From assembly GCA_004210915.1 (NCBI GenBank), contig SEGS01000007.1:46175-110174 (forward strand): a DNA stretch of 64,000 nt, read 5' to 3'. The DNA comes from Variovorax sp. (GTDB lineage Bacteria; Pseudomonadota; Gammaproteobacteria; Burkholderiales; Burkholderiaceae_C). The notes under the pieces were generated by a model, which saw nothing but the letters and a program-made list of their open reading frames with translations, was not told the DNA's origin and searched no databases. The stretch's first letter is position 1. The number at the start of each line of letters is the position of its first letter. Below, one piece after another: positions 8,410 to 18,167 of the stretch. The translations under genes were made by a program, and so were the position numbers.

Positions 8410-9137
8410 GCGCAGCGCGCCGGGTCGCGGCGGTCACCGGCGGCAGTGCCGGCATCGGCAAGGCGATCTGCGAAGACCTGCTGGCGCAGGGCTACGAGGT
8501 GGTGTCGCTCGCGCGCCGCAAGGCCGACATCGACCACCCGAAGCTGCACAGCATCGAGGTCGACCTGAGCGACCGCGCGGCCACCGGCGCCGCCGTGCGC
8601 GAACTGGTCGAGCGTTTTGCGCCGACCACGATCGTGCACAACGCCGGCGTCATTCGCGCCGCGCTGTTGCCCGACGTGAAGCTCGACGACCTCGACGCGC
8701 TGGTCGACCTGCACCTGGGCTGCGCCATTCAGCTGGTCCAGGGCGCCTTGCCCGCCATGCGCGCGCAGGGCTTCGGCCGCGTGGTGCTGCTGTCGTCGCG
8801 GGCGGCGCTCGGCCTGGCCACGCGCACCAGCTATTCCGCCACCAAGGCCGGCATGCTGGGCATGGCCCGCACCTGGGCCCTGGAGCTCGCGCCCGAGGGC
8901 ATCACGGTGAACGTGGTGGCGCCGGGTCCCATCCGCACCGACATGTTCTACGACGTGGTCGAGTCCGGCAGCGAGAAGGAGCGCGCGCTCGCCGCATCGG
9001 TGCCCGTCAAGCGTCTGGGCGAATCGCCCGACGTGGCACGCGCCGTGCGTTTCTTCGCCGACCCCGACAACAGTTTCATCACCGGCCAGGTGCTGTACGT
9101 CTGCGGCGGCACCAGCGTCGGCAGCCTTGCCCTCTAG
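8406..9137 (+). CDS. Short-chain dehydrogenase/reductase (complete active site)
   Basis: A 243-residue classical SDR with TGGSAGIG at the N-terminus, NNAG-type HNAGV, Ser in LLSSRAALG and the catalytic YSATK. The GTG start at 8406 overlaps the preceding stop by four bases. It should interconvert an alcohol and a ketone with NAD(P). All catalytic residues are present, unlike the SDR half of the fusion protein at 6327, so it may be the functional dehydrogenase of this operon section. Confidence 0.88.
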   Translation: MSAARRVAAVTGGSAGIGKAICEDLLAQGYEVVSLARRKADIDHPKLHSIEVDLSDRAATGAAVRELVERFAPTTIVHNAGVIRAALLPDVKLDDLDALVDLHLGCAIQLVQGALPAMRAQGFGRVVLLSSRAALGLATRTSYSATKAGMLGMARTWALELAPEGITVNVVAPGPIRTDMFYDVVESGSEKERALAASVPVKRLGESPDVARAVRFFADPDNSFITGQVLYVCGGTSVGSLAL

Positions 9138-9182
9138 TTTCCACGCGTCATTCCGTTCATCCCTCACCTCTGGAGCATCGCC

Positions 9183-10352
9183 ATGAAAGTCCTGAACCGT
9201 TTCCGTGCCATCGCCGGCCTCGCAATGGGCGTCGCCGGCGCCCTCGGCGCCGCCAGCGCCTGGGCTGCCGACCTCAAAGTCGGTTTCATCACGTCGCTGT
9301 CGGGCCCCGTGTCGTCGCTGGGCATCCCCTACGACAAGGGCATGAAAGCCGCGCTGGCCTACCAGGCCGAGATCGGCGGGCGCAAGATCCAGCTGGTGCA
9401 GCTGGACGATGCCTCCGACCCAAGCACGGCGGCGCGCAACGCCCGCAAGATGATCGATGAGGACAAGGTCGACGTGATCATCGGCACGGCGGGTTCGCCC
9501 GGCGCGCTGGCCATCGCCGGCGTGGCGCGCGAGACGAAGACGCCGTTGATCTCCATCGCCAATGCCAACCTGCCGGGCGAAGAGGGCGCCTGGATGGTGA
9601 CCCTGCCGCAACCTGCGCCGCTGATGGTGAGCGCTGTCGTCGAACGGATGAAGAAGTCGGGCGTCAGGACCGTGGGCTACATCGGCTTCTCCGACGCCTG
9701 GGGTGACCTGGTGTACGACGCGCTGCAAAAGAGCGCCGGCCCGGCCGGCATCAAGATCGTCTCGAACGAGCGCTACGCCCGCGCCGACTCGTCGGTCACG
9801 GGCCAGGTGCTCAAGATCGCCGCGCTGCGGCCGGACGCGGTGATCACCGGCACCTCGGGCACGCCGGGCGCGCTGCCTTACCTCGCGCTCGCGGACCGCG
9901 GCTACAAGGGCCAGATCTACGGGATGCACGCGCTCATCAACCCCGATTTCGTCCGCGTCGGCGGTGCGGCTGTCGAAGGCCTGCTGGCCCCGACCGGCCC
10001 GGTCATCGTGGCCGAACAGCTGCCGAGCGACAACCCGATCCGCAAGGTGTCGATGGACTTCCGCGCGGCCTACCAGAAGGCCAACGGCGCAGCCCCCACC
10101 GATGCCTTCTCTGCCTACACCTTCGACGCCTGGCTGCTGTACCTCGACGCTGCGCAGCGCGCACTGGCCACCAAGGCCGAGCCGGGCACGCCGCAGTTCC
10201 GGCTCGCGCTGCGCGATGCCATCACGAGCACCAAGGAGCTCGTGGGCACGCACAGCGTCTACAACTTCAAGCCGACCGACCGCTACGGCTCGGACGAGCG
10301 GTCGCGCGTCGTCGTGAAGCTCGAAAAGGGCCAGTGGAAGCTGGTTCCCTGA
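9183..10352 (+). CDS. Branched-chain amino acid type ABC transporter, periplasmic binding protein (paralogue 1)
   Basis: A 389-residue Peripla_BP_6 (LivJ-like) receptor. The signal peptide ends at about ASAWA-ADLK (residue 29). The mature start ADLKVGFITSLSGPVSSLG is typical. It is clearly paralogous to the proteins at 10387 and 13399, sharing LSGP, PY.KG, LDDASDP and the ending KG.WKLVP. It should capture an aromatic acid or amino-acid-like substrate for the LivH/LivMG/LivF transporter encoded at 14603-18167. A GGAG ribosome site precedes the ATG. Confidence 0.92.
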   Translation: MKVLNRFRAIAGLAMGVAGALGAASAWAADLKVGFITSLSGPVSSLGIPYDKGMKAALAYQAEIGGRKIQLVQLDDASDPSTAARNARKMIDEDKVDVIIGTAGSPGALAIAGVARETKTPLISIANANLPGEEGAWMVTLPQPAPLMVSAVVERMKKSGVRTVGYIGFSDAWGDLVYDALQKSAGPAGIKIVSNERYARADSSVTGQVLKIAALRPDAVITGTSGTPGALPYLALADRGYKGQIYGMHALINPDFVRVGGAAVEGLLAPTGPVIVAEQLPSDNPIRKVSMDFRAAYQKANGAAPTDAFSAYTFDAWLLYLDAAQRALATKAEPGTPQFRLALRDAITSTKELVGTHSVYNFKPTDRYGSDERSRVVVKLEKGQWKLVP

Positions 10353-10386
10353 GATCCCCTGCACGACACACCCCTGGAACGACGCC

Positions 10387-11532
10387 ATGAACAAGCACCT
10401 CATTCGATGCCTCGGCTTGACCGCCGTGGCACTGGCCTGCAGCCAGGCCTTGGCCGCCGACCTCAAGATCGGCTTCATCAGCTCGCTGTCGGGCCCCGTG
10501 GCCGCGCTCGGCGTGCCCTACGAAAAGGGCATCCGCGCGGCGCTGGCCGAGCAGCCGGAGATCAACGGCCGCAAGGTCCAGCTGATCGTGCTGGACGACG
10601 CGTCCGACCCCACCACCGCGGCGCGCAATGCACGCAAGCTGGTGACCGAAGACAAGGTCGATGTGCTGATCGGCACGTCGGGCGTGCCCGGCGCCATGGC
10701 GATCGCTTCGGTGGCGCGTGAACTCAACACGCCGCTGATCTCGCCGACCCCTGTGACCATCGCGGGTGCCGATGGCGCCTGGACGGTGACGGTGTCGCAG
10801 CCTTTTCCGCTGATGGTGGCCGGCGTGGTCGACCGCATGAAGAAGTCGGGCGTCAAGACCGTCGCCTTCATCGGCTTCTCCGACGCGCTGGGCGACCTGG
10901 CCTACGACTCGTTGATGAAGAGCGCCGCGGCCGCAGGCATCAAGGTGGTGGCGAACGAGCGCTATGCGCGCAGCGATTCCTCGGTGGCGGGACAGGTGCT
11001 CAAGATCGTGGCGCAGCGCCCGGACGCGGTGTTCGCCGGCAACTCCGGCACGCCGGGCGCGTTGCCCTACCTGGCACTGGCCGACCGCGGCTACAAGGGA
11101 AAGATCTACGGCACGCACGGCCTCATCAATGCCGACTTCGTGCGTGTCGGCGGCGCGTCCATCGAAGGATTGCAAGTGCCCAGCGGCCCGGTGCTGGTGG
11201 CCGATCAGTTGCCCGAAAGCAACCCGATCAAGAAGGTCTCGATGGCCTTCCGCGCGGCCTATCAGAAGGCCAATGGCGCGGTGCCGACCGACGCTTTCTC
11301 TTCCTACACCTACGACGCGTACCTGCTGCTCGCCGATGCGGCGAAGCGGACCCAGGGTGAACCGGGCACGCCGCAATACCGCACCGCGCTGCGCGAAGCG
11401 ATCGTCAGCACGAAGGAGCTCACCGGCACGCATGGCATCTACACCTTCAAGCCCGACGACCGCTATGGCTCCGACCAGCGCGGCGTGGTGGTGGTGCAGA
11501 TGAACAAGGGCCAGTGGAAGCTCGTGCCCTGA
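10387..11532 (+). CDS. Branched-chain amino acid type ABC transporter, periplasmic binding protein (paralogue 2)
   Basis: A 381-residue LivJ-like receptor with signal peptide cleavage near SQALA-ADLK (about residue 23). It follows paralogue 1 by 34 bp and is closely similar along its whole length, so tandem duplication is likely. The ligand-pocket region differs (TSGVPGAMAIAS and SPTPVTI versus TAGSPGALAIAG and SIANANL), suggesting a related but different ligand. It has no permease of its own and probably feeds the shared transporter downstream. Confidence 0.92.
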   Translation: MNKHLIRCLGLTAVALACSQALAADLKIGFISSLSGPVAALGVPYEKGIRAALAEQPEINGRKVQLIVLDDASDPTTAARNARKLVTEDKVDVLIGTSGVPGAMAIASVARELNTPLISPTPVTIAGADGAWTVTVSQPFPLMVAGVVDRMKKSGVKTVAFIGFSDALGDLAYDSLMKSAAAAGIKVVANERYARSDSSVAGQVLKIVAQRPDAVFAGNSGTPGALPYLALADRGYKGKIYGTHGLINADFVRVGGASIEGLQVPSGPVLVADQLPESNPIKKVSMAFRAAYQKANGAVPTDAFSSYTYDAYLLLADAAKRTQGEPGTPQYRTALREAIVSTKELTGTHGIYTFKPDDRYGSDQRGVVVVQMNKGQWKLVP

Positions 11533-11572
11533 GCGCCTGAAGCCCTTCACCCTGCACCTGCACGCACCGCCC

Positions 11573-12898
11573 ATGACCCGCTACCGCCATCAACCCGACG
11601 CGCTCGCTGCCCTCGTGCAGCACGACCGGGTGCACCGCGACCTGTACTTGAGCGAGGAGATCTTCGCGCTCGAGCAGGAGCGCCTGTTCGCGCGCACATG
11701 GGTCTTCCTCGGTCACGCGAGCCAGGTGCCGGCGGCCGGCGACTTCATCGCGCAGGACGTGGCCGGGCGGCCGCTGCTGATGGTGCGCCAGCCCGACGGC
11801 GAGGTGCGCGTGCTCTACAACCGCTGCGCCCACAAGGGCACGCAGCTCGTGACCGACGAGAGCGGCAACACCGGGCGCTTCTTCCGCTGCCCCTACCACG
11901 CGTGGACCTACAAGCTAGACGGTGCGCCGATGGGTGTGCCGCTCAAGGCGGGGTACGAGGGCACGCAACTCAAGGCCTGCGAGTCGGGGCAGGGCATGGC
12001 GGCCGTCGAGCACGTGAAGGTCTACCGCGACTTCGTGTTCGTGCGGCTGTCGGACACAGGCCCCGACTTCGAAACCTATTTCGGCGAGGTCCTCGGCGCC
12101 ATCGACAACATGGTCGACCGCTCGCCCGAGGGCAAGTTGACGGTCGGTGGCGGGGTGCTTCGCAACATCGTCCACTGCAACTGGAAGATGTACCTCGAGA
12201 ACATCAACGACACGGTGCATCCGATGTCGACCCATGAATCGGCCACGCAGGCCGCCGAGGCCCTTTGGCAGGGCCACGCACCCACCGACCCCAAACCGAT
12301 GGCCATGGAGCAGATCCTGCCCTTCGGTTCGGGCTACGAGTTTTTCGACAAGATGGGCGGGCGCGTGTTCGCCAACGGCCACAGCGTGCTGGGCGTGAAC
12401 TTCAGCATCCACTCGAACTATGCGCAGCTGCCCGAGTACGAGGCCGCGATGCAAGCCGCGCACGGCGCGGAACGCGCGGCCGACATCCTGCAGCGCTCAC
12501 CGCAGAACTCGGTCTTTTATCCCAGCCTCTCGGTCAAGGGCTCGCCGCAAGCCATCCGCGTGATTCGGCCGCTGGCCGCCGATCGCACGCTGATCGAGGC
12601 CTGGAGCTTCCGCGCCGCGGGCGCGCCCGACCTGCTCTTCGAGCGGGCGATGAGCTACAACCGGCTCGTCTTCTCGCCGATGTCGGTGGTCGCGCACGAC
12701 GACGTGCACCTGTTCGAGAGCATCCAGCACGGCCTGCGCGCCGGCGGCAACGAATGGGTCAGCCTGCACCGGAACTTCGATCCGTCGGAGTTCGCGCAGG
12801 CCACCATCACCACCAACGGAACCAATGAACTGCTCATGCGCAACCAGTTCCGCGCGTGGGCGAATGCGATGAGGCCCGAGCCCGGGGAGGCGCCATGA
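11573..12898 (+). CDS. Rieske ring-hydroxylating oxygenase, alpha subunit (second copy)
   Basis: A 441-residue paralogue of the alpha subunit at 1633, with identically numbered ligands: Rieske Cys85/His87 and Cys106/His109, and iron site Asp213, His216, His221 in ENINDTVHPMSTH. It differs in substrate-side segments, so it may act on a different ring or position. No reductase gene accompanies it; the single reductase at 621 would have to serve both. The stop overlaps the beta-subunit start (ATGA). Confidence 0.92.
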   Translation: MTRYRHQPDALAALVQHDRVHRDLYLSEEIFALEQERLFARTWVFLGHASQVPAAGDFIAQDVAGRPLLMVRQPDGEVRVLYNRCAHKGTQLVTDESGNTGRFFRCPYHAWTYKLDGAPMGVPLKAGYEGTQLKACESGQGMAAVEHVKVYRDFVFVRLSDTGPDFETYFGEVLGAIDNMVDRSPEGKLTVGGGVLRNIVHCNWKMYLENINDTVHPMSTHESATQAAEALWQGHAPTDPKPMAMEQILPFGSGYEFFDKMGGRVFANGHSVLGVNFSIHSNYAQLPEYEAAMQAAHGAERAADILQRSPQNSVFYPSLSVKGSPQAIRVIRPLAADRTLIEAWSFRAAGAPDLLFERAMSYNRLVFSPMSVVAHDDVHLFESIQHGLRAGGNEWVSLHRNFDPSEFAQATITTNGTNELLMRNQFRAWANAMRPEPGEAP

Positions 12899-13359
12899 CC
12901 GACGCGCGCGACTTCGTGGTGCGCGAGGCCACCCTCCTGGACGAGCGTCGCTTCGACGACTGGCTCGCCCTGTTCGCCGAGGACGGCCACTACTGGGTGC
13001 CGCTGCTCGGTGCGGCGCAGGCCGATCCGTTCTCGCACAACTCGCTGGCCTACGAAGACCGCCTGCTGCTGCAGATCCGCATCGACCGGCTCAAGAACCC
13101 GCGGGCGCACTCGCAACATCCTGCGAGCCACACCCAGCACGTGCTGCAGCCTCCGGCCATCGAGCGCGAGACACCGCACGAAGCGCACCTGCGCACCCCA
13201 TTCGTCTACATCGAAGCGCGCGGGGACTCCCAGATTCTGCTGAGCGGCGTGGCACGCCACCACCTGGTTCGCGCCGCCGCGGGCTGGGCCATCCGCCAGA
13301 AGCGCATCGACCTGCTGAACGCGCCGCGTGCGCTGCCGGCGATCCAGTTGTTTATCTGA
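12895..13359 (+). CDS. Ring-hydroxylating oxygenase, beta subunit (second copy)
   Basis: A 154-residue SnoaL/NTF2-like small subunit, paralogous to the one at 2946: a similar start (FVVREATLLDERRFDDWLALF), HYWVPLLG, and the same C-terminal pattern RIDLLNAPRALPAIQLFI. The ATG at 12895 overlaps the alpha stop by four bases, which decides the start. It pairs with the alpha subunit immediately upstream. Confidence 0.9.
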   Translation: MTDARDFVVREATLLDERRFDDWLALFAEDGHYWVPLLGAAQADPFSHNSLAYEDRLLLQIRIDRLKNPRAHSQHPASHTQHVLQPPAIERETPHEAHLRTPFVYIEARGDSQILLSGVARHHLVRAAAGWAIRQKRIDLLNAPRALPAIQLFI

Positions 13360-13398
13360 GCTGACCTTTCTTCCATCCCACCTGACTGGAGCTACGAC

Positions 13399-14562
13399 AT
13401 GAAGAGCCTGATGCTGACCCTCACGCGCGGTGCCCTCGCCGCGGCGCTGACTGCTTGCGGCGCCGCGAGCGCTTTCGCGGCCGACCTCAAGGTCGGCCTG
13501 AGCGTTTCGCTCTCGGGCCCCAATTCGTCGCTGGGCGTGCCTTACGCCAAGGGCATGCAGGCCGCGCTGGCCTACAAGCCGGAAATCAACGGGCGCAAGG
13601 TGCAGCTCATCGTGCTGGACGATGGCTCGGACCCGACCACGGCCGGCCGCAATGCCCGCAAGCTGGTGGAAGAGGAGAAGGTCGACGTGCTGATGGGCAC
13701 CTCGGGCGTGCCCGCAGCGATCGCGATGGCACAGGTCGGCAAGGGTGCGCAGACGCCGATGATTGGCCTGACGCCCATCCTGCTCGACCCTGCCGAGAAC
13801 GCCTGGGTGATGACGGTGGCGCAACCCACGCAATTGATGATCGATGCGGTGGTGGAGCGCATGAAGCGCGACAACGTGAAGACTGTGGGCTACATCGGCT
13901 TCACGGACGCCTGGGGCGACCTGGTGTACGACGCGCTGATGAAGGCCGCGCCCGGCGCCGGCATCAAGGTGGTCAGCAACGAGCGTTATGCACGTGCCGA
14001 CGCCTCGGTGACGGGGCAGGTGCTCAAGATCGTCGCCCTGCGGCCCGACGCCGTGATGACCGGTGGCGCCGGCACCCCTGGCGCGTTGCCTTTCCTGGCG
14101 CTGCAGGAGCGCGGCTTCAAGGGCAGCGTCTACGGTCAGCACGGCCTGATCAACCCCGACTTCGTGCGTGTCGTCGGCGCGGCGGGCCAGAACGCGTTGA
14201 TGCCCACCGGCCCCGTCATCGTGGCCGAGCAATTGCCCGACAGCTACCCGACCAAGAAGATCGCCACCGACTTCCGCGCGATCTTCCAGAAGGTGAACAA
14301 CGCACCGACCAGCGACGCGTTTTCCGCCTATTCCTTCGACGGCTGGCTCGTGTTTGCCGACGCGGCCGCGCGTGCCATGAAGACCGCGGAGCCGGGGACG
14401 CCCGCCTTCCGGGTCGCTCTTCGCGATGCGATCTTCAGCACCAACGAGGTGGTGGGCACGCACGGGGTCTACAGCTTCAAGCCCGGCAGCCTGTACGGCG
14501 TGGACCAGCGCGCACGGGTGATCGTCAAGCTCGAGAACGGTCAATGGAAGCTCGCCCCTTGA
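13399..14562 (+). CDS. Branched-chain amino acid type ABC transporter, periplasmic binding protein (paralogue 3)
   Basis: A 387-residue LivJ-like receptor, third of the set. The signal peptide ends near ASAFA-ADLK (about residue 28), followed by VGLSVSLSGPNSSLG. It is closest to the transporter genes (40 bp before the permease), so it may be the original partner. The ligand-loop region (TSGVPAAIAMAQVGKG) again differs from paralogues 1 and 2, consistent with distinct or overlapping ligand ranges for one importer. Confidence 0.92.
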   Translation: MKSLMLTLTRGALAAALTACGAASAFAADLKVGLSVSLSGPNSSLGVPYAKGMQAALAYKPEINGRKVQLIVLDDGSDPTTAGRNARKLVEEEKVDVLMGTSGVPAAIAMAQVGKGAQTPMIGLTPILLDPAENAWVMTVAQPTQLMIDAVVERMKRDNVKTVGYIGFTDAWGDLVYDALMKAAPGAGIKVVSNERYARADASVTGQVLKIVALRPDAVMTGGAGTPGALPFLALQERGFKGSVYGQHGLINPDFVRVVGAAGQNALMPTGPVIVAEQLPDSYPTKKIATDFRAIFQKVNNAPTSDAFSAYSFDGWLVFADAAARAMKTAEPGTPAFRVALRDAIFSTNEVVGTHGVYSFKPGSLYGVDQRARVIVKLENGQWKLAP

Positions 14563-14602
14563 ACCGCCCCACGCCCACCAAGCACTGCAGGAGAGTCTTT
14601 CT

Positions 14603-15658
14603 ATGACATGGGACGTGGCGCTGATCCTCGTCACCGATGGCCTGGCCAACGGTGCCGTCTATCTGCTGGCCGGACTCGGCCTGGTACTGATCTTTTCGGT
14701 CACGCGGGTGGTCTTCGTGCCCTTCGGCGACATCGCGGCTTTTGCCGCGCTGTCGCTGGCGGCTTTCGAAACCGGCCGCGTGCCGGCCACCATCGGCATG
14801 GTTGCCGTGCTCGCTGCACTGGCACTGGCCACCGAAATCGGCAGCCTCTGGCGGCGCGGCGAACTGGCGCGCATTCCCAGGGCCTTCCTGACGTGGGGCG
14901 TGCTGCCGGCCATCCCGTGCGTGTTGGCCTGGCTGGCCGCGCGACCCGGCGTCCCGGTGGCCGTCCACATCGCGGTGGCGGTGCTGCTGGTGGTGCCCAT
15001 CGCGCCGCTGCTCGCCCGCGTGGTGTTTCAGCCGATCGCCGATGCCTCGGTGCTGGTGCTGCTGATCGTGTCGCTGGCGCTGCACTTCTTGCTGTCGGGC
15101 CTGGGCTTGTTGTTCTTCGGTCCGGAAGGCTCGCGCACGACACCGCTCACGAGCGCGGTCTTCACGCTGGGCGATGGGTTCACCGTCAGCGGGCAGGTGG
15201 TGTTGATGGTGGGGGCGGCGATCGTGTTGAGCGGGCTGTTCTTCCTGGTGTTCGAGCGCACGGTCGCGGGCAAGGCCCTGCGTGCGACCGCCGTCAACCG
15301 CGTGGGCGCCCGGCTCGTGGGCATCCGGCCGGTGCGCACGGCGCTGCTGGCCTACGGCTGCGCCTCGCTGCTGGCCGGGCTGATCGGCGTGCTGATCGCA
15401 CCGGTGACCACGATGTACTACGACTCCGGTTTCATCATCGGCCTCAAGGCCTTCGTGGCCGCGATCATCGGCGGCCTGGTCAGCTACCCGGTCACGGCGC
15501 TGGGCGCGCTCGCGGTCGGCGTGCTGGAGAGTTTCGCTTCCTTCTGGAGCGGCGCCCTGAAGGACGTGATCGTGTTCAGCCTGCTGATTCCCGTGCTGAT
15601 GTTGCGCTCGTTCATGGCCGTTCATTCGGAAGAGGAAGAAGACGAGGTGGAGCAATGA
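14603..15658 (+). CDS. livH: Branched-chain amino acid type ABC transporter permease (LivH-like)
   Basis: A 351-residue inner-membrane protein with many hydrophobic segments, starting [20 protein letters not shown], the usual LivH opening. The [21 protein letters not shown] segment near the C-terminus is typical of the coupling and GG-loop region. The acidic C-terminal tail (EEEEDEVE) is unusual but short. It forms a heteromeric channel with the LivM domain of the next gene. The stop overlaps the next start (ATGA). Confidence 0.9.
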   Translation: MTWDVALILVTDGLANGAVYLLAGLGLVLIFSVTRVVFVPFGDIAAFAALSLAAFETGRVPATIGMVAVLAALALATEIGSLWRRGELARIPRAFLTWGVLPAIPCVLAWLAARPGVPVAVHIAVAVLLVVPIAPLLARVVFQPIADASVLVLLIVSLALHFLLSGLGLLFFGPEGSRTTPLTSAVFTLGDGFTVSGQVVLMVGAAIVLSGLFFLVFERTVAGKALRATAVNRVGARLVGIRPVRTALLAYGCASLLAGLIGVLIAPVTTMYYDSGFIIGLKAFVAAIIGGLVSYPVTALGALAVGVLESFASFWSGALKDVIVFSLLIPVLMLRSFMAVHSEEEEDEVEQ

Positions 15659-17439
15659 ACGCGACACACAAGCGCATCGCGGTGGCCGTGGTGGTCCTGC
15701 TGCTGGCCCTGGTGCCTGCGGTGGCTGGCAGCTTCACGGTCTCGCTGCTCAACGACATCGGCATCGGCGCCCTGGTGGCCCTGGGCCTGGTGCTGCTCAC
15801 CGGGGTCGGCGGCGCCACCTCTTTCGGTCAGGCGGCTTTCGTGGGCATCGCGGCCTACGCGACGGCGTGGCTGACGACTGCGCAGGGGCTGTCGCCCTGG
15901 CTGGGGCTGCTGTTCGCGCTGCTGCTGACCGGCCTGTCGGCCCTCGCCATCGGCATGCTCACGCTGCGGCTGGGCGGGCACTTCCTGCCGCTGAGCACGA
16001 TCGCGTGGGGGCTCTCGATCGCGATGCTGTTCGGCAACATCGACGGGCTGGGGCGCCACACGGGTCTGTCGGGCATCCCGCCGCTGCATCTGGGCGGCTG
16101 GTCGCTGGCCGATCCCCGCTCGATGTATTACCTGATCTGGGTCGTTGTCGGCATCGCCTGCCTGTTCAGCCACAACCTGCTGCAGTCGCGGCCGGGCCGG
16201 GCGATCCGGGGCCTGCGCGGAGGTGCCACCTTGCTGGCCAGCGTCGGTGCCGATGCCTACCGGGTGCGCCTGACGCTGTTCGTCACGGCCGCCCTGTTCG
16301 CCGGCCTGGCGGGCTGGCTCTACGCGCACATGAACCGCTTCGTCAGCCCGTCACCCTTCGAGGTGCGGGCCAGCATCGAGTACCTGCTGATGGCGGTGGC
16401 CGGCGGCCTTGGCAGCCTGGCCGGCGCGCTGGTCGGCGCGGCGCTGGTCCTGGTGCTCAAGAACAGCCTGCAGGATGTGCTGCCCATGTTCACGCAGCGC
16501 GCAGGCCAGCTCGAAGCGGTGGCGTTCGCGACCCTGTTCATCCTGCTGCTGCACTTCGCGCGCGGCGGCGTCATGGGGTTGTTGCGGCGCTGGACGCCCC
16601 TGGGCCGCCTCGGGCGCGGTGCGGCACGGCAAGACGTTCCGGCCGTGGAGCCGCTGCCCCATCGCCAGTTGCCCGCGCGGGGCACGCCGGTGTTGTCGGT
16701 GGAAGGCGCGGTCAAGCGCTTCGGCGGCCTGGTGGCCGTGAACGAGGTGAGCTTCGACGTCAAGGCGGGCGAGATCGTGGGATTGATCGGCCCCAACGGC
16801 GCCGGCAAGTCCACCATGTTCAACCTGTTGACCTGCACCACGCCGATGACGGCGGGCAAGGTGCGCTTCCTCGACCAGGACATCGGCGGCATGCCGCAGC
16901 GGCAGGTCGCACGGCTGGGACTGGCGCGCACCTTCCAGCACGTCAAGCTGCGACCGCACATGAGCCTCTTGGACAACGTGGCGCTGGGCGCGCATTCGCG
17001 CACCCATGCCGGCATCCTGAAGGCGGGCCTGCGCCTGGACCGCGTGGAAGAGCGGCAGACCCTGCAGGAGGCGCAGCGCCAGCTCGACCGCATCGGTCTG
17101 GGCGACCGGGCGCACGAGATGGCCGGCAGCCTGCCGCTGGGCACCCAGCGCATCCTGGAGATCGCGCGCGCGCTCGCGGCCGACCCGGTGCTGCTGGTGC
17201 TCGACGAGCCTGCGGCCGGTTTGCGGCGCAAGGAAAAGATGGCGCTGGGCGAACTGCTCAAGAAGCTGCGCGAGGAGGGCGTGACCATCCTCATCGTCGA
17301 ACACGACATGGACTTCGTGATGAAACTCGTGGACCGGCTGGTGGTGATGAACTTCGGCTCCAAGCTCGTCGAGGGCGTGCCGTCGGCCGTGCGTGCCGAC
17401 GAGCGCGTGCAGGCCGCTTACCTGGGGAGCGTGGTATGA
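15655..17439 (+). CDS. Fused ABC permease/ATPase (LivM-LivG)
   Basis: A 594-residue fusion. Residues 1 to about 325 form a LivM-like permease (multiple membrane segments, [38 protein letters not shown]). Residues from about 345 are a LivG-like ATPase with Walker [10 protein letters not shown] near 379-387, signature [17 protein letters not shown], Walker [12 protein letters not shown] and H-loop VEHDMDFV. The LivG signature deviates from LSGGQ in the way common for this subfamily. Such fusions are frequent in Burkholderiales, so this is not a sequencing read-through. It couples to LivF by a four-base overlap. Confidence 0.92.
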   Translation: MNATHKRIAVAVVVLLLALVPAVAGSFTVSLLNDIGIGALVALGLVLLTGVGGATSFGQAAFVGIAAYATAWLTTAQGLSPWLGLLFALLLTGLSALAIGMLTLRLGGHFLPLSTIAWGLSIAMLFGNIDGLGRHTGLSGIPPLHLGGWSLADPRSMYYLIWVVVGIACLFSHNLLQSRPGRAIRGLRGGATLLASVGADAYRVRLTLFVTAALFAGLAGWLYAHMNRFVSPSPFEVRASIEYLLMAVAGGLGSLAGALVGAALVLVLKNSLQDVLPMFTQRAGQLEAVAFATLFILLLHFARGGVMGLLRRWTPLGRLGRGAARQDVPAVEPLPHRQLPARGTPVLSVEGAVKRFGGLVAVNEVSFDVKAGEIVGLIGPNGAGKSTMFNLLTCTTPMTAGKVRFLDQDIGGMPQRQVARLGLARTFQHVKLRPHMSLLDNVALGAHSRTHAGILKAGLRLDRVEERQTLQEAQRQLDRIGLGDRAHEMAGSLPLGTQRILEIARALAADPVLLVLDEPAAGLRRKEKMALGELLKKLREEGVTILIVEHDMDFVMKLVDRLVVMNFGSKLVEGVPSAVRADERVQAAYLGSVV

Positions 17440-18167
17440 CCGCGATGCTGGAGATCGGCGACCTGCACGTGGCCTACGGGCAGGTCGAGGCCGTGCGCGG
17501 TGTGTCGCTGGAACTGCAACCGGGCCAGATCATCTCGGTGATCGGCCCCAACGGCGCGGGCAAGACCACGCTGCTGGCTGCTGCGATGGGGCTGTTGCCC
17601 TGCAAGGGAACGCTGCGCTTCGAAGGCGAAGACCTGCAAGGCGTCGACGTGGAGGCGCGCGTGGAACGCGGGCTGTGCCTCGTGCCCGAAAAGCGCGAAC
17701 TCTTCGGCGAGCTGACGGTGCTCGACAACCTGCAGCTCGGCGCTTACGCGCGACGGCTGCGCGGTGACGCGATGAAGCGGCAGCTCGACTCGGTGTACGG
17801 CCGCTTCCCGCGTCTGGCAGAGCGCCGCGCGCAGCGCGCCGACACGCTCTCGGGCGGCGAGCGCCAGATGCTGGCCGTGGGCCGCGCGCTGATGTCGGCA
17901 CCGCGCCTCCTGATGCTCGACGAACCGAGCCTCGGGCTGGCCCCGCTGATCGTCCGCGACATCCTGACGATCGTGCGCCAGCTGCGGGACGACGGCGTCT
18001 CGATCCTGCTGGTGGAGCAGAACGCGCGGGCCGCGCTCGAGAGTTCCGACCGGGGCTATGTGCTCGAGACCGGCGAGATCGCGCTGTCGGGCCCCTCGTC
18101 CGAACTGTCGAACGACCCGCGCGTGCAGGCCACCTACCTCGGAGGGGGCACGCACGATGACGAATGA
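17436..18167 (+). CDS. livF: ABC transporter ATP-binding protein (LivF-like)
   Basis: A 243-residue ATPase with Walker [10 protein letters not shown] at 37-45, Q-loop region [13 protein letters not shown] (the typical LivF VPE.R.LF), signature LSGGERQ and Walker [15 protein letters not shown] 17436 overlaps the LivMG stop (ATGA). With LivH, LivMG and the three receptors it completes one high-affinity importer for the cluster's substrate. The last 11 bases overlap the start of the ligase pseudogene. Confidence 0.93.
   Translation: MTAMLEIGDLHVAYGQVEAVRGVSLELQPGQIISVIGPNGAGKTTLLAAAMGLLPCKGTLRFEGEDLQGVDVEARVERGLCLVPEKRELFGELTVLDNLQLGAYARRLRGDAMKRQLDSVYGRFPRLAERRAQRADTLSGGERQMLAVGRALMSAPRLLMLDEPSLGLAPLIVRDILTIVRQLRDDGVSILLVEQNARAALESSDRGYVLETGEIALSGPSSELSNDPRVQATYLGGGTHDDE

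Noticed and set aside
8274..10478. A 734-codon minus-strand frame opposite the SDR and first receptor gene
   Set aside because: Same pattern of a shadow frame; the plus-strand genes have signal peptides and motifs.
15655..17439. LivM-LivG fusion as a possible frameshift artefact or novelty
   Set aside because: Both domains are complete, the linker is in frame, and such fusions are common in Burkholderiales.
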